Made by a program: the position numbers and the translations under genes. From Neisseriaceae bacterium (GTDB taxonomy: Bacteria; Pseudomonadota; Gammaproteobacteria; Burkholderiales; UBA11063), in NCBI GenBank assembly GCA_947499925.1, contig CANMQR010000018.1:1-7958 (forward strand): 7,958 bases of DNA, in the 5' to 3' direction. The first letter of the stretch is position 1. Each line of letters begins with the position of its first letter. The notes beneath the pieces were generated by a model, which saw only the letters and a program-made list of their open reading frames with translations, did no database searches and was not told the origin of the DNA. This document shows positions 1 to 6,157 of this stretch, one piece after another.

Positions 1-1
1 A

Positions 2-2851
2 ATGGGTAGTAAACATATTATTCGTATTGAATTATTTGATAATGAAATAGAATCATTAAAACTAATCGATCATAAGAGTAAACTACTTATTGACACTATA
101 GAGAATTTTGAATTAATACCAGCACGCGAGTACCCAACTGATAAAGCTAATCTTAATACATTCATTGATAATTTTTTTGCCACATTTCCAAATGATGGCT
201 ATATACTAAAAGAACTTAAAAATGGTATTTATCCAGCAGGTAGTGAGTTTTATCTACCGCTGTTTTTTAGTACTACAGCAACATTATTTGATTATATCGA
301 TAATACTTGGGAGATCGTTTATTATCAAGATCTAGTTAGTGCCAGTAATCTAAACTGGCAAGAAGTTGGTAAACGCTATTTAACATATACCAACCAATAC
401 CCATGCCTAAAACCGGTAGATTTGTTTTTAACGACTGATAATGTATTTATCAAGATTAAAGAATATACTGCATATGAATTTCAAGAACAAGGTGAACTAA
501 ACAAAAAGGTAAGAGTATTACCTGATGTATCAACTACTAGCACAAGCCATTTTTTGAAACTAAGAGAATTTCGAGAAAAACATAAAGGTAAAATAATCTG
601 TGCATTTGACAGTATTGGACGCGTTGAGATAATGCGTCAGACATTACAAGGTTTTGATGTCAAAGTAATAAAAAATCTTGATGAAACAATAGATAATAAA
701 AAAATATACTTAATAAATCATACTCTTTATAATGGATTTATCTGGGAAGATACGGCTTTTATAACTGAACAAGAGTTATATAAAGATATTAAACATATCA
801 CTAGGACTCGCAAATCACAAACTTCTCAAGCTGAAAATGATGCCATAATTCGTGATTTAGCTGAAGTTAAAATTGGAGATTTTGTAGTACATATCAATCA
901 TGGAATTGGCAAATATCTAGGTTTAACGCGTCAAACAATTGCTGATATTGAATATGAAATGCTTGAATTAGAGTATCAAGATGAGTCGAAGCTATTTATC
1001 CCAGTTAATAATTTACATTTAATAAGCCGCTATTCTCATTTGGAAAATGTTGATACCACTCCTAATAAGCTAGGAAGCAGTCATTGGGGTAAGATAAAAG
1101 CTAAGGCTGAAAAGAAAATTAATGATATGGCAGCTGAGCTTCTTGAACTATATGCAAGTCGTGAAATGGAGCAAGGATATAAGTTTACCCTACCACCAGA
1201 ATACAAAGATTTTGCAGCAAGTTTTATGTATGAACCAACTATTGATCAATTAAATTCTATTGATAATATAATTAGTGATATGACTAGATCTAAGCCAATG
1301 GATAGATTAATTTGCGGCGATGTTGGGTTTGGTAAGACTGAAGTAGCGATACGAGCTGCATTTATTTGTGCTATGAATGGCAAACAAGTAGCCATGTTGG
1401 CCCCAACAACATTATTAACCGAGCAGCATTATCAAAACTTTGTTAATCGCTTTGCATCTTTCCCAATAAAAATTGCTGAGATATCAAGGTTTAAGACCAA
1501 AAGTGAGATCTATGAAATATTAGAACTTGTAAAAAATGGTCAAATTGATATTGTAATTGGTACTCATAGACTTATTCAAAGTGATATTAAATTTGCAAAT
1601 CTTGGTTTAGTGATAATAGATGAAGAACATAGATTTGGAGTAAAACAAAAAGAGAAGCTAAAACAACTACGTTCGCATATTGATTTTTTAGCTATGACTG
1701 CAACACCTATACCGCGTAGTTTATCAATGGCAATGGAAGGTTTACGTGATTTCTCAATAATTGCAACACCACCTAAAAGGCGCTTGGCAGTTAATACTCT
1801 AGTTTGTAATGATGAAGATGAGACTATTAAAACCGCTATTTATCGTGAGATAAAGCGTGGTGGGCAAGTATATTTCTTATTTAACGATGTAGCCAATATA
1901 AATAAAATGCATGAAAGATTAGCAAAACTAGTACCTGAGATCGAAATAGCTATCGCCCATGGACAGATGCACGAAACCACATTAGAGCAATCGATTCGCG
2001 ATTTCATCCATCAACGCTATCATGTGCTTTTATGTTCCACGATCATTGAAAGTGGAATTGATATTGCTAATGCCAATACTATTATAATCTATAGAGCTGA
2101 TAAGCTAGGTCTAGCACAACTACATCAACTACGCGGTCGTGTTGGTAGATCTCATCATCAGGCATATTGCTATTTAATTGTGCCAGAGAATGTAACATCT
2201 GATGCCGAAAAACGCCTAGACGCAATAAAAATGACTAGTGAACTAGGTTCTGGGTTTAATTTAGCTATGCATGACTTGGAAATTCGTGGTGCTGGTGAGA
2301 TATTAGGTGAAAATCAATCTGGAGATATTAAAGAAGTTGGGCTCTCACTATATACTGAAATGCTAAAACGAGCTATTAATAAATTAAAATCAAAAAAACT
2401 AGTTGGCGGACTTCCAGAAATATCATCAGAGGTAAATTTAAACACTACAGCTATTATCCCTAACGAATATTGCCCTGATATTCATGAAAGGTTGGTATTT
2501 TATAAACGTCTGGCGAAAGCTGAAAATAATAATAGTGTTGATATGGTATATCAAGATATAATTGATAAATGGGGACTACCTCCAGTTGAAGTACAACATC
2601 TAATTGAATCGCACCATTTACGAATTAGAGCTATTACACTTGGGGTTCAGAAATTTGATATTTATGATAAAAAAATCATTCTTAATTTTATCGACAATCC
2701 ACCAATAAAACCAGAAACAATTATACGTGTATTACAAAAAATTTATACTTGTAAATTTGATGGGAAAAATAAATTAATTTGGAATGTGGAATCTGATAAT
2801 ATTACTACTAAGATTAAAAATGCAAATTACATCCTGGAAGAATTATCATGA
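2..2851 (+). CDS. mfd: Transcription-repair coupling factor Mfd (5' end outside the window)
   Basis: Mfd is the ATP-driven DNA translocase that pushes stalled RNA polymerase off damaged template and recruits UvrA for nucleotide excision repair in the cytoplasm. The 949 residues seen match the family from near the end of the UvrB-like N-terminal module onward. About 180-200 N-terminal residues are missing compared with the usual ~1150, so the ATG at base 2 is an internal Met and not the start. Visible in order are the RNA polymerase-interaction domain near residues 285-360 (HGIGKY, PVNNLHLISRYS), Walker A GDVGFGKT at 439-446, the DEEH box at 540-543, TATPIPRS from 566, and helicase motif VI RGRVGR at 711-716. 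The RecG/Mfd-type translocation segment follows around 740-790, then the C-terminal domain that masks UvrA binding. No frameshift is seen. The stop is TGA at 2849-2851, followed directly by a palindromic repeat. The identification is secure; only the truncation is a caveat. Confidence 0.97.
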   Translation: MGSKHIIRIELFDNEIESLKLIDHKSKLLIDTIENFELIPAREYPTDKANLNTFIDNFFATFPNDGYILKELKNGIYPAGSEFYLPLFFSTTATLFDYIDNTWEIVYYQDLVSASNLNWQEVGKRYLTYTNQYPCLKPVDLFLTTDNVFIKIKEYTAYEFQEQGELNKKVRVLPDVSTTSTSHFLKLREFREKHKGKIICAFDSIGRVEIMRQTLQGFDVKVIKNLDETIDNKKIYLINHTLYNGFIWEDTAFITEQELYKDIKHITRTRKSQTSQAENDAIIRDLAEVKIGDFVVHINHGIGKYLGLTRQTIADIEYEMLELEYQDESKLFIPVNNLHLISRYSHLENVDTTPNKLGSSHWGKIKAKAEKKINDMAAELLELYASREMEQGYKFTLPPEYKDFAASFMYEPTIDQLNSIDNIISDMTRSKPMDRLICGDVGFGKTEVAIRAAFICAMNGKQVAMLAPTTLLTEQHYQNFVNRFASFPIKIAEISRFKTKSEIYEILELVKNGQIDIVIGTHRLIQSDIKFANLGLVIIDEEHRFGVKQKEKLKQLRSHIDFLAMTATPIPRSLSMAMEGLRDFSIIATPPKRRLAVNTLVCNDEDETIKTAIYREIKRGGQVYFLFNDVANINKMHERLAKLVPEIEIAIAHGQMHETTLEQSIRDFIHQRYHVLLCSTIIESGIDIANANTIIIYRADKLGLAQLHQLRGRVGRSHHQAYCYLIVPENVTSDAEKRLDAIKMTSELGSGFNLAMHDLEIRGAGEILGENQSGDIKEVGLSLYTEMLKRAINKLKSKKLVGGLPEISSEVNLNTTAIIPNEYCPDIHERLVFYKRLAKAENNNSVDMVYQDIIDKWGLPPVEVQHLIESHHLRIRAITLGVQKFDIYDKKIILNFIDNPPIKPETIIRVLQKIYTCKFDGKNKLIWNVESDNITTKIKNANYILEELS

Positions 2852-2874
2852 TTAGGGCTAGTGCATTTATGGCA

Positions 2875-2978
2875 TGGATCCCAAACCCTTTACGAAACAG
2901 CAAAATATTCATGTTTGGGATGACGAAGAAAATCATCCCAGCACTTTTTCACGTCATCCCAGCGAAGGCTGGGATCAA
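2875..2978. repeat. REP-like palindromic repeat pair between mfd and the acyltransferase gene
   Basis: This element fills most of the 166-base spacer. Its right unit is a perfect hairpin: ATCCCAGC (2956-2963), loop GAAG, GCTGGGAT (2968-2975). Its left unit pairs ATCCCAAAC (2878-2886) with GTTTGGGAT (2913-2921). The two units are inverted relative to each other: TGGGATGACG (2916-2925) is the exact reverse complement of CGTCATCCCA (2952-2961), and TGGATCCCA (2875-2883) matches TGGGATCAA (2970-2978) in reverse at 8 of 9 positions. TCATCCCAGC also occurs twice directly, at 2933-2942 and 2954-2963. The form resembles REP/REPIN or dRS3-type dispersed repeats, but copy number cannot be judged from one window. 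It could act as an mRNA 3'-end stabiliser or weak terminator for mfd. No T-tract follows the strong hairpin, so a classical Rho-independent terminator is unlikely. Confidence 0.75.
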
Positions 2979-3017
2979 TGCCCTTGCCCTCTTCTGCATA
3001 TATAAAGAAATGACATC

Positions 3018-3608
3018 ATGACTAAACTAAAAATCCTCTTCTGGAAAATATGTAATTTACTAAATAAATATATCGCCTCCCCGCGTATGGTGATGGGATA
3101 TTTAGGATATGATGGTAAGAACCAGAACTTCACCCGAATAAGTAATACTACGAGTATAGTAAATAAAAAAAACTTACAGTTAGAAAATAATATCTATATT
3201 GGGCATTATAATTTCATTGAAGCAAGTAATAACATCACAATTGGTGAAGGTTGCCAAATTAGTAATTATGTGAGTATCTTGACGCATTCATCTCATATAT
3301 CAATTCGCCTTTATGGACGGCATTATATAGATCAAAAATCGCATATTGGCTATATAGCAGGTAGTGTGGTAATCGGTAAATATACTTTTATCGGCCCACA
3401 TACTACTATTATGCCAAATACTACTATTGGTAAAGGATCTATTATATCAGCGTATAGTATGGTAAAAGGTACCTTTCCAGATTTTGCAATAATAGCTGGT
3501 AACCCCGCCAAACAAATTGGCGATACGAGGGATATGGATAAGGAATATTTAGAGAATAATAGCGAACTTCTACAATATTACAATGAATGGGCAAAATCTG
3601 ATGATTAA
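3018..3608 (+). CDS. Left-handed beta-helix (hexapeptide-repeat) acyltransferase, WcaF/LacA-like
   Basis: This 196-residue protein most likely transfers an acetyl (or other acyl) group from its CoA ester to a sugar of a surface glycan. Two blocks of hexapeptide repeats are visible: residues 54-86 (IYIGHYNFIEASNNITIGEG and onward) and 115-150 (VVIGKYTFIGPHTTIMPNTT, then IGKGSIISAYSMV). Between them lies an insertion loop carrying THSSH; His90 or His93 is the likely catalytic base, as in galactoside and maltose O-acetyltransferases. GNPAK at 161-165 is the typical closing motif that lines the CoA site. There is no signal peptide, so it should act in the cytoplasm. The length fits the family. 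The ATG at 3018 has only a weak purine stretch (AAAGAAA) upstream. The last 8 bases overlap the glycosyltransferase start, which implies translational coupling. The acceptor sugar cannot be told from sequence. An N-acyltransferase role is possible but less likely. Confidence 0.85.
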   Translation: MTKLKILFWKICNLLNKYIASPRMVMGYLGYDGKNQNFTRISNTTSIVNKKNLQLENNIYIGHYNFIEASNNITIGEGCQISNYVSILTHSSHISIRLYGRHYIDQKSHIGYIAGSVVIGKYTFIGPHTTIMPNTTIGKGSIISAYSMVKGTFPDFAIIAGNPAKQIGDTRDMDKEYLENNSELLQYYNEWAKSDD

Positions 3609-4650
3609 GCAAACAATTATATTAGTAGGATCAAATTCAGTACATACCTTAAGGTATTTAGTTGGTATCAGTCCTTTCGTAAATAATATAGTGTTTATTA
3701 CGAATAATATTAATGGCCTAGAACTACCAAATAATGTAGTAGCACATGAAGTTAATTTTAGTCTTTATAATCTTAGAGCTCGCTTTCAAATTGCCAAAAT
3801 AATATCGAATTATGAAGGTAATATAATACATATTCAACAGGCCAATAGTTATGCTTATCATACACTAAAAGCAATTAAAGGTAAAAACTTCAAAACGATC
3901 CTTACAACATGGGGCTCTGATATTTTAGTATTACCAAAACATGGGCGTATTTTTGCTAATATGGTTAAATTTAACCTAGCAAATAGTGATATCATAACAT
4001 CCGATTCTTTGTATATGTCATCCAAAATCAAGGAATTATGCCCTAAGGTTAAAGAACTTCATACTATTAATTTTGGAATTCAAAATATTCCTGCTAATAC
4101 TACTGATTTGAGCGTTAAAGAAAATATAATTCTATCCAATCGTCTGCATAAGCCATTATATAATATTGATAAGATTATCTTAGCTTTTGCTAAAGTAATC
4201 ACCAATCATCCTGAATATAAACTAGTAATTGCTGCTAGCGGTACTGAAACTATGTTATTAAAAGAACTAAGTCGGAATTTAGGATTAAATGATAATCAAA
4301 TTATATTTACTGGAATGCTTAGTTATAATGAATTAGTTAGCTGGTACCAAAGAGCAAAATACTTTATATCAATACCAATTTCCGACAGCACTTCAAGTAG
4401 CTTACTTGAAGCTATTGCCTACGGTTGTTATCCAATATTATCTAATTTACCGGCAAATATTGAGTGGGTAATGGATGATACTAATGGGATTATTAATCAA
4501 AATCTAGATAATCTAGATATGGATATTATAAAAGCTATAAACTTAAGCGATAATAATTTAACAAAGAGCATGAATTTTAATTATAATTTAATCAAACAAA
4601 AAGCTGTCTTTAGTAATAATATCCAGAAATTCATTAACTTATATACATAA
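3601..4650 (+). CDS. Glycosyltransferase, GT-B fold, family 4-like
   Basis: This protein (349 residues from this start) probably adds a sugar from a nucleotide-sugar donor to a lipid- or oligosaccharide-linked acceptor on the cytoplasmic side of the inner membrane. I chose the ATG at 3601, which gives MIKQTIILVG, the expected opening beta strand, and an ATGATTAA overlap with the preceding stop. An in-frame ATG at 3583 would add six residues with no better ribosome site. Family signs are TTWGSDI at 102-108, the linker to the C-terminal domain at about 165-190 (NFGI, then ILSNRL), FTGMLSYNELVSWYQ, and the donor-binding motif. That motif reads SDSTSSSLLEA, so Asp262 takes the place of the first Glu of the usual E-x7-E, with Glu270 as the second. 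SNLPANIEW follows. It is paired with the acyltransferase, pointing to LPS, capsule or exopolysaccharide decoration. Sugar and linkage cannot be assigned. Confidence 0.87.
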   Translation: MIKQTIILVGSNSVHTLRYLVGISPFVNNIVFITNNINGLELPNNVVAHEVNFSLYNLRARFQIAKIISNYEGNIIHIQQANSYAYHTLKAIKGKNFKTILTTWGSDILVLPKHGRIFANMVKFNLANSDIITSDSLYMSSKIKELCPKVKELHTINFGIQNIPANTTDLSVKENIILSNRLHKPLYNIDKIILAFAKVITNHPEYKLVIAASGTETMLLKELSRNLGLNDNQIIFTGMLSYNELVSWYQRAKYFISIPISDSTSSSLLEAIAYGCYPILSNLPANIEWVMDDTNGIINQNLDNLDMDIIKAINLSDNNLTKSMNFNYNLIKQKAVFSNNIQKFINLYT

Positions 4651-5898
4651 TTAAATTAATTCTTCTTGGTTATTGTTATGTTTTTTATCAACTATCGCAC
4701 TAATTGCATCATCGTGAAGTAAAATAGATACTCGTTCATTATGATCTACATCTTTACTACCAAATACTACATTACCACGCTTATTTCTAACAATTGCATA
4801 GCCACGCGATAAAATATTACTTGGATTTAATAAGTCCATTTCCCGTTCTATATTAATTAATGCATTTCGGCGATTTTTTAAAAGTTGTTTAAATTGAGTA
4901 TTTAAACGCTCATTTAATGACTTAACTAAATTACTTCTCTCGCGTAACCTATTTTGTGGACTCAACGCTCTAAGTTTTGCATAATACAAATCAAGACTTT
5001 GAACATGATTATTAATTATGTATTCCATTACTCCTTGGAGCTCCGATTTTAATTTATGTATTTTAATATTCCATTCATCTCGGCTTTTCGCAACCAGTTC
5101 AGCAGCAGCTGTTGGCGTTGGAGCCCTTAAATCGGATACAAAATCGATAATTGTTGTGTCAGTCTCATGCCCAACCGCGCTAATTAAGGGAATATGACTT
5201 GCAAATACCTCACGAGCTACAACCTCTTCATTAAATGCCCATAAGTCATTAATACTACCTCCTCCACGGCATACTATCAAAACATCTACTTCATTTCTGA
5301 TATTAGCTGTTCTGATACTTTTAGCGATCTGCATACCAGCTTCAGTTCCCTGTACTAAAGTATGATATACAATAATAGTAATATTTGGCATACGTCTTTT
5401 AAGAGTGGTAATTACATCACGTATAACCGCACCTTCTTTGGAAGTAACTAAACCAATAGTTTGCGGAAATATTGGCAGAGGCTTTTTATAACGCTGATCA
5501 AATAAACCTTCGCTAGTGAGCTTATTAATTAATCTTTGATAAGCTTCCCATAAATCTCCTACTCCAAGCATCCTGACACGTTCTACATTAATTTGATAGC
5601 TACCATTAGCCTGATAGATAGTAACCCGCCCCCTAACCTCAATTTGCTGGCCATTATCAATTTTAAAATCAGCTAGTGCTAAGCTTCGAGCAAATATCAC
5701 ACAAGAAATTTTACCACTTTCATCTTTTAAATCAAAATAAGCATGATTATAAATTTTAAGACCAGATACCTCACCTTTAACCCAAAATACTGGCATATTA
5801 TTTTCTAATAATGTCTTTGCTAATTTATTTAACTGACTAACACTGATACTATCATTCTCAAAGTCCAAATTAGGCTCTAAATTACTGAACTTATCCAC
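4651..5898 (-). CDS. xseA: Exodeoxyribonuclease VII large subunit XseA
   Basis: XseA is the catalytic subunit of exonuclease VII, which cuts single-stranded DNA from both ends into oligonucleotides with several copies of XseB. The 415 residues show an N-terminal OB fold at about 18-110 (VSQLN, WVKGEVSG, YFDLKD), the nuclease domain at about 138-330, a charged helical stretch at about 270-350 that should form the coiled-coil XseB-binding rod, and the C-terminal SRGYAIV block at 364-370. Asp161, Arg211, His244 and Asp247 (in VIRD, CRGGGS and GHETD) match, with a constant +6 offset, the E. coli catalytic residues I recall as D155, R205, H238 and D241. The start is GTG at 5896-5898; an ATG two bases upstream is out of frame. 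GGAA at 5906-5909 is a fitting ribosome site. A DnaA box overlaps the start. No xseB is in the window. The protein is about 40 residues shorter than the E. coli one but has all domains. Confidence 0.96.
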   Translation of the reverse strand: MDKFSNLEPNLDFENDSISVSQLNKLAKTLLENNMPVFWVKGEVSGLKIYNHAYFDLKDESGKISCVIFARSLALADFKIDNGQQIEVRGRVTIYQANGSYQINVERVRMLGVGDLWEAYQRLINKLTSEGLFDQRYKKPLPIFPQTIGLVTSKEGAVIRDVITTLKRRMPNITIIVYHTLVQGTEAGMQIAKSIRTANIRNEVDVLIVCRGGGSINDLWAFNEEVVAREVFASHIPLISAVGHETDTTIIDFVSDLRAPTPTAAAELVAKSRDEWNIKIHKLKSELQGVMEYIINNHVQSLDLYYAKLRALSPQNRLRERSNLVKSLNERLNTQFKQLLKNRRNALINIEREMDLLNPSNILSRGYAIVRNKRGNVVFGSKDVDHNERVSILLHDDAISAIVDKKHNNNQEELI

Positions 5899-5899
5899 A
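5891..5899 (+). promoter_or_regulatory. DnaA box 1 (TTATCCACA), overlapping the xseA start codon
   Basis: This is an exact match to the DnaA consensus TTATNCACA. It covers the GTG start of xseA on the other strand (5896-5898) and its first two sense codons. DnaA bound here could hinder transcription at the start of xseA, which is inference. The overlap could also be partly coincidental, since TGTGGATAA also encodes the start context. Confidence 0.6.
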
Positions 5900-5905
5900 T
5901 TGTAT

Positions 5906-5909
5906 TTCC
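5906..5909 (-). promoter_or_regulatory. Ribosome binding site supporting the GTG start of xseA
   Basis: On the minus strand GGAA sits 7 bases before GTG (5898-5896). It supports this start over the out-of-frame ATGs at 5900-5898 and slightly further upstream. I saw no convincing sigma-70 promoter for xseA in the gap. Confidence 0.45.
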
Positions 5910-5915
5910 ATAAAC

Positions 5916-5946
5916 ATTATTTTTAATTAATTTTTTAATAAAAAAA
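5916..5946. other. 31-base A/T-only tract, possible DNA unwinding element
   Basis: No G or C occurs between the C at 5915 and the C at 5947. The tract includes TTAATTAA (5923-5930) and a run of seven or more A residues at its right end. It lies between DnaA box 1 and the box pair, about 110 bases from the latter. Such a tract would melt easily and could be the unwinding element of an origin. Alternatively it is simply the AT-rich upstream region of xseA. Confidence 0.4.
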
Positions 5947-5952
5947 CTTGAC

Positions 5953-5982
5953 TTTACATAAAGCCCTGTTCTGTTTTAAAAT
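5953..5982 (+). promoter_or_regulatory. Possible sigma-70 promoter reading rightward, against the flanking genes
   Basis: TTTACA (5953-5958) matches the -35 consensus at 5 of 6 positions. An 18-base spacer leads to TAAAAT (5977-5982), 5 of 6 for -10. A transcript would start near 5989 and run through the DnaA boxes into the antisense strand of amiC. No gene on that strand follows in the window, so it would make a non-coding or origin-associated transcript if active. In DNA this AT-rich, chance matches are common. Confidence 0.3.
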
Positions 5983-6058
5983 AGCCGATAATCTTCACAA
6001 CATCTTTTAAATTTAAAATCACTTATAATATAAGGGGTTAAAGCAAATTTAATAGCGG

Positions 6059-6079
6059 TTATACACAAAGTTATCCACA
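6059..6079 (+). promoter_or_regulatory. Tandem DnaA boxes 2 and 3 (TTATACACA, TTATCCACA)
   Basis: Two exact TTATNCACA matches, at 6059-6067 and 6071-6079, lie in the same orientation with 12 bases start to start. CACAAA (6064-6069) and TTTGTG (6083-6088) form an inverted repeat around box 3. Closely spaced same-strand boxes favour cooperative DnaA loading and are typical of oriC and of dnaA promoters. A weaker box with two mismatches, ATCTTCACA, lies at 5991-5999. Confidence 0.65.
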
Positions 6080-6104
6080 GATTTTGTGAGTAGTTTAAAA
6101 AAGT

Positions 6105-6136
6105 CTAATAATTAGGTAACTTAACCAAAATTTGGT
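6105..6136. repeat. Two short perfect palindromes downstream of amiC
   Basis: CTAAT-A-ATTAG (6105-6115) and ACCAAA-A-TTTGGT (6124-6136) are each symmetric around a single central base. They lie 22-53 bases past the amiC stop. On the amiC strand the first is followed by ACTTTTTT, faintly like a terminator, but a one-base loop and AT-rich stem make a stable RNA hairpin unlikely. They may be protein-binding sites beside the DnaA boxes. No regulator can be named. Confidence 0.3.
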
Positions 6137-6157
6137 AGATATTAAACTAAATAATTT

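Larger units (their letters stand above)
5899..6157. other. Candidate replication origin or DnaA-controlled intergenic region
   Basis: This 259-base gap is the longest non-coding stretch in the window. It holds no convincing ORF or tRNA. What it does hold is an exact DnaA-box pair at 6059-6079, a third exact box overlapping its left edge (5891-5899), a 31-base tract with no G or C (5916-5946) that could unwind, and short palindromes at 6022-6034, 6105-6115 and 6124-6136. There is no GATC site, so Dam/SeqA control as in E. coli is not expected. The two neighbours both read leftward, so the gap is not a divergent promoter region. The combination of clustered same-strand boxes and an AT-only tract is what origins look like. 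Usual oriC neighbours (dnaA, dnaN, rpmH, gidA, mioC) are absent from the window. A DnaA-titrating or DnaA-regulated site is the alternative. Confidence 0.45.

Noticed and set aside
2..4. ATG at base 2 as the true start of mfd
   Set aside because: The protein aligns by recognition to the middle of the N-terminal module, and about 180-200 expected residues would be missing; the gene continues past the window edge.
2852..3017. Promoter for the acyltransferase gene in the mfd spacer
   Set aside because: TATAAA at 3001-3006 resembles a -10 element, but no -35 lies at 16-18 bases. Read-through from mfd is as likely.
3583..3600. Upstream ATG giving the glycosyltransferase six extra residues
   Set aside because: The added MNGQNL is not part of the fold and has no better ribosome site. 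The ATG at 3601 gives the normal start and a standard short overlap.
5952..5963. CTTTA-CA-TAAAG palindrome near a run of T on the minus strand, considered as a terminator
   Set aside because: The loop is two bases, the stem is AT-rich and the T run starts five bases later; it also lies upstream of xseA rather than after a gene.
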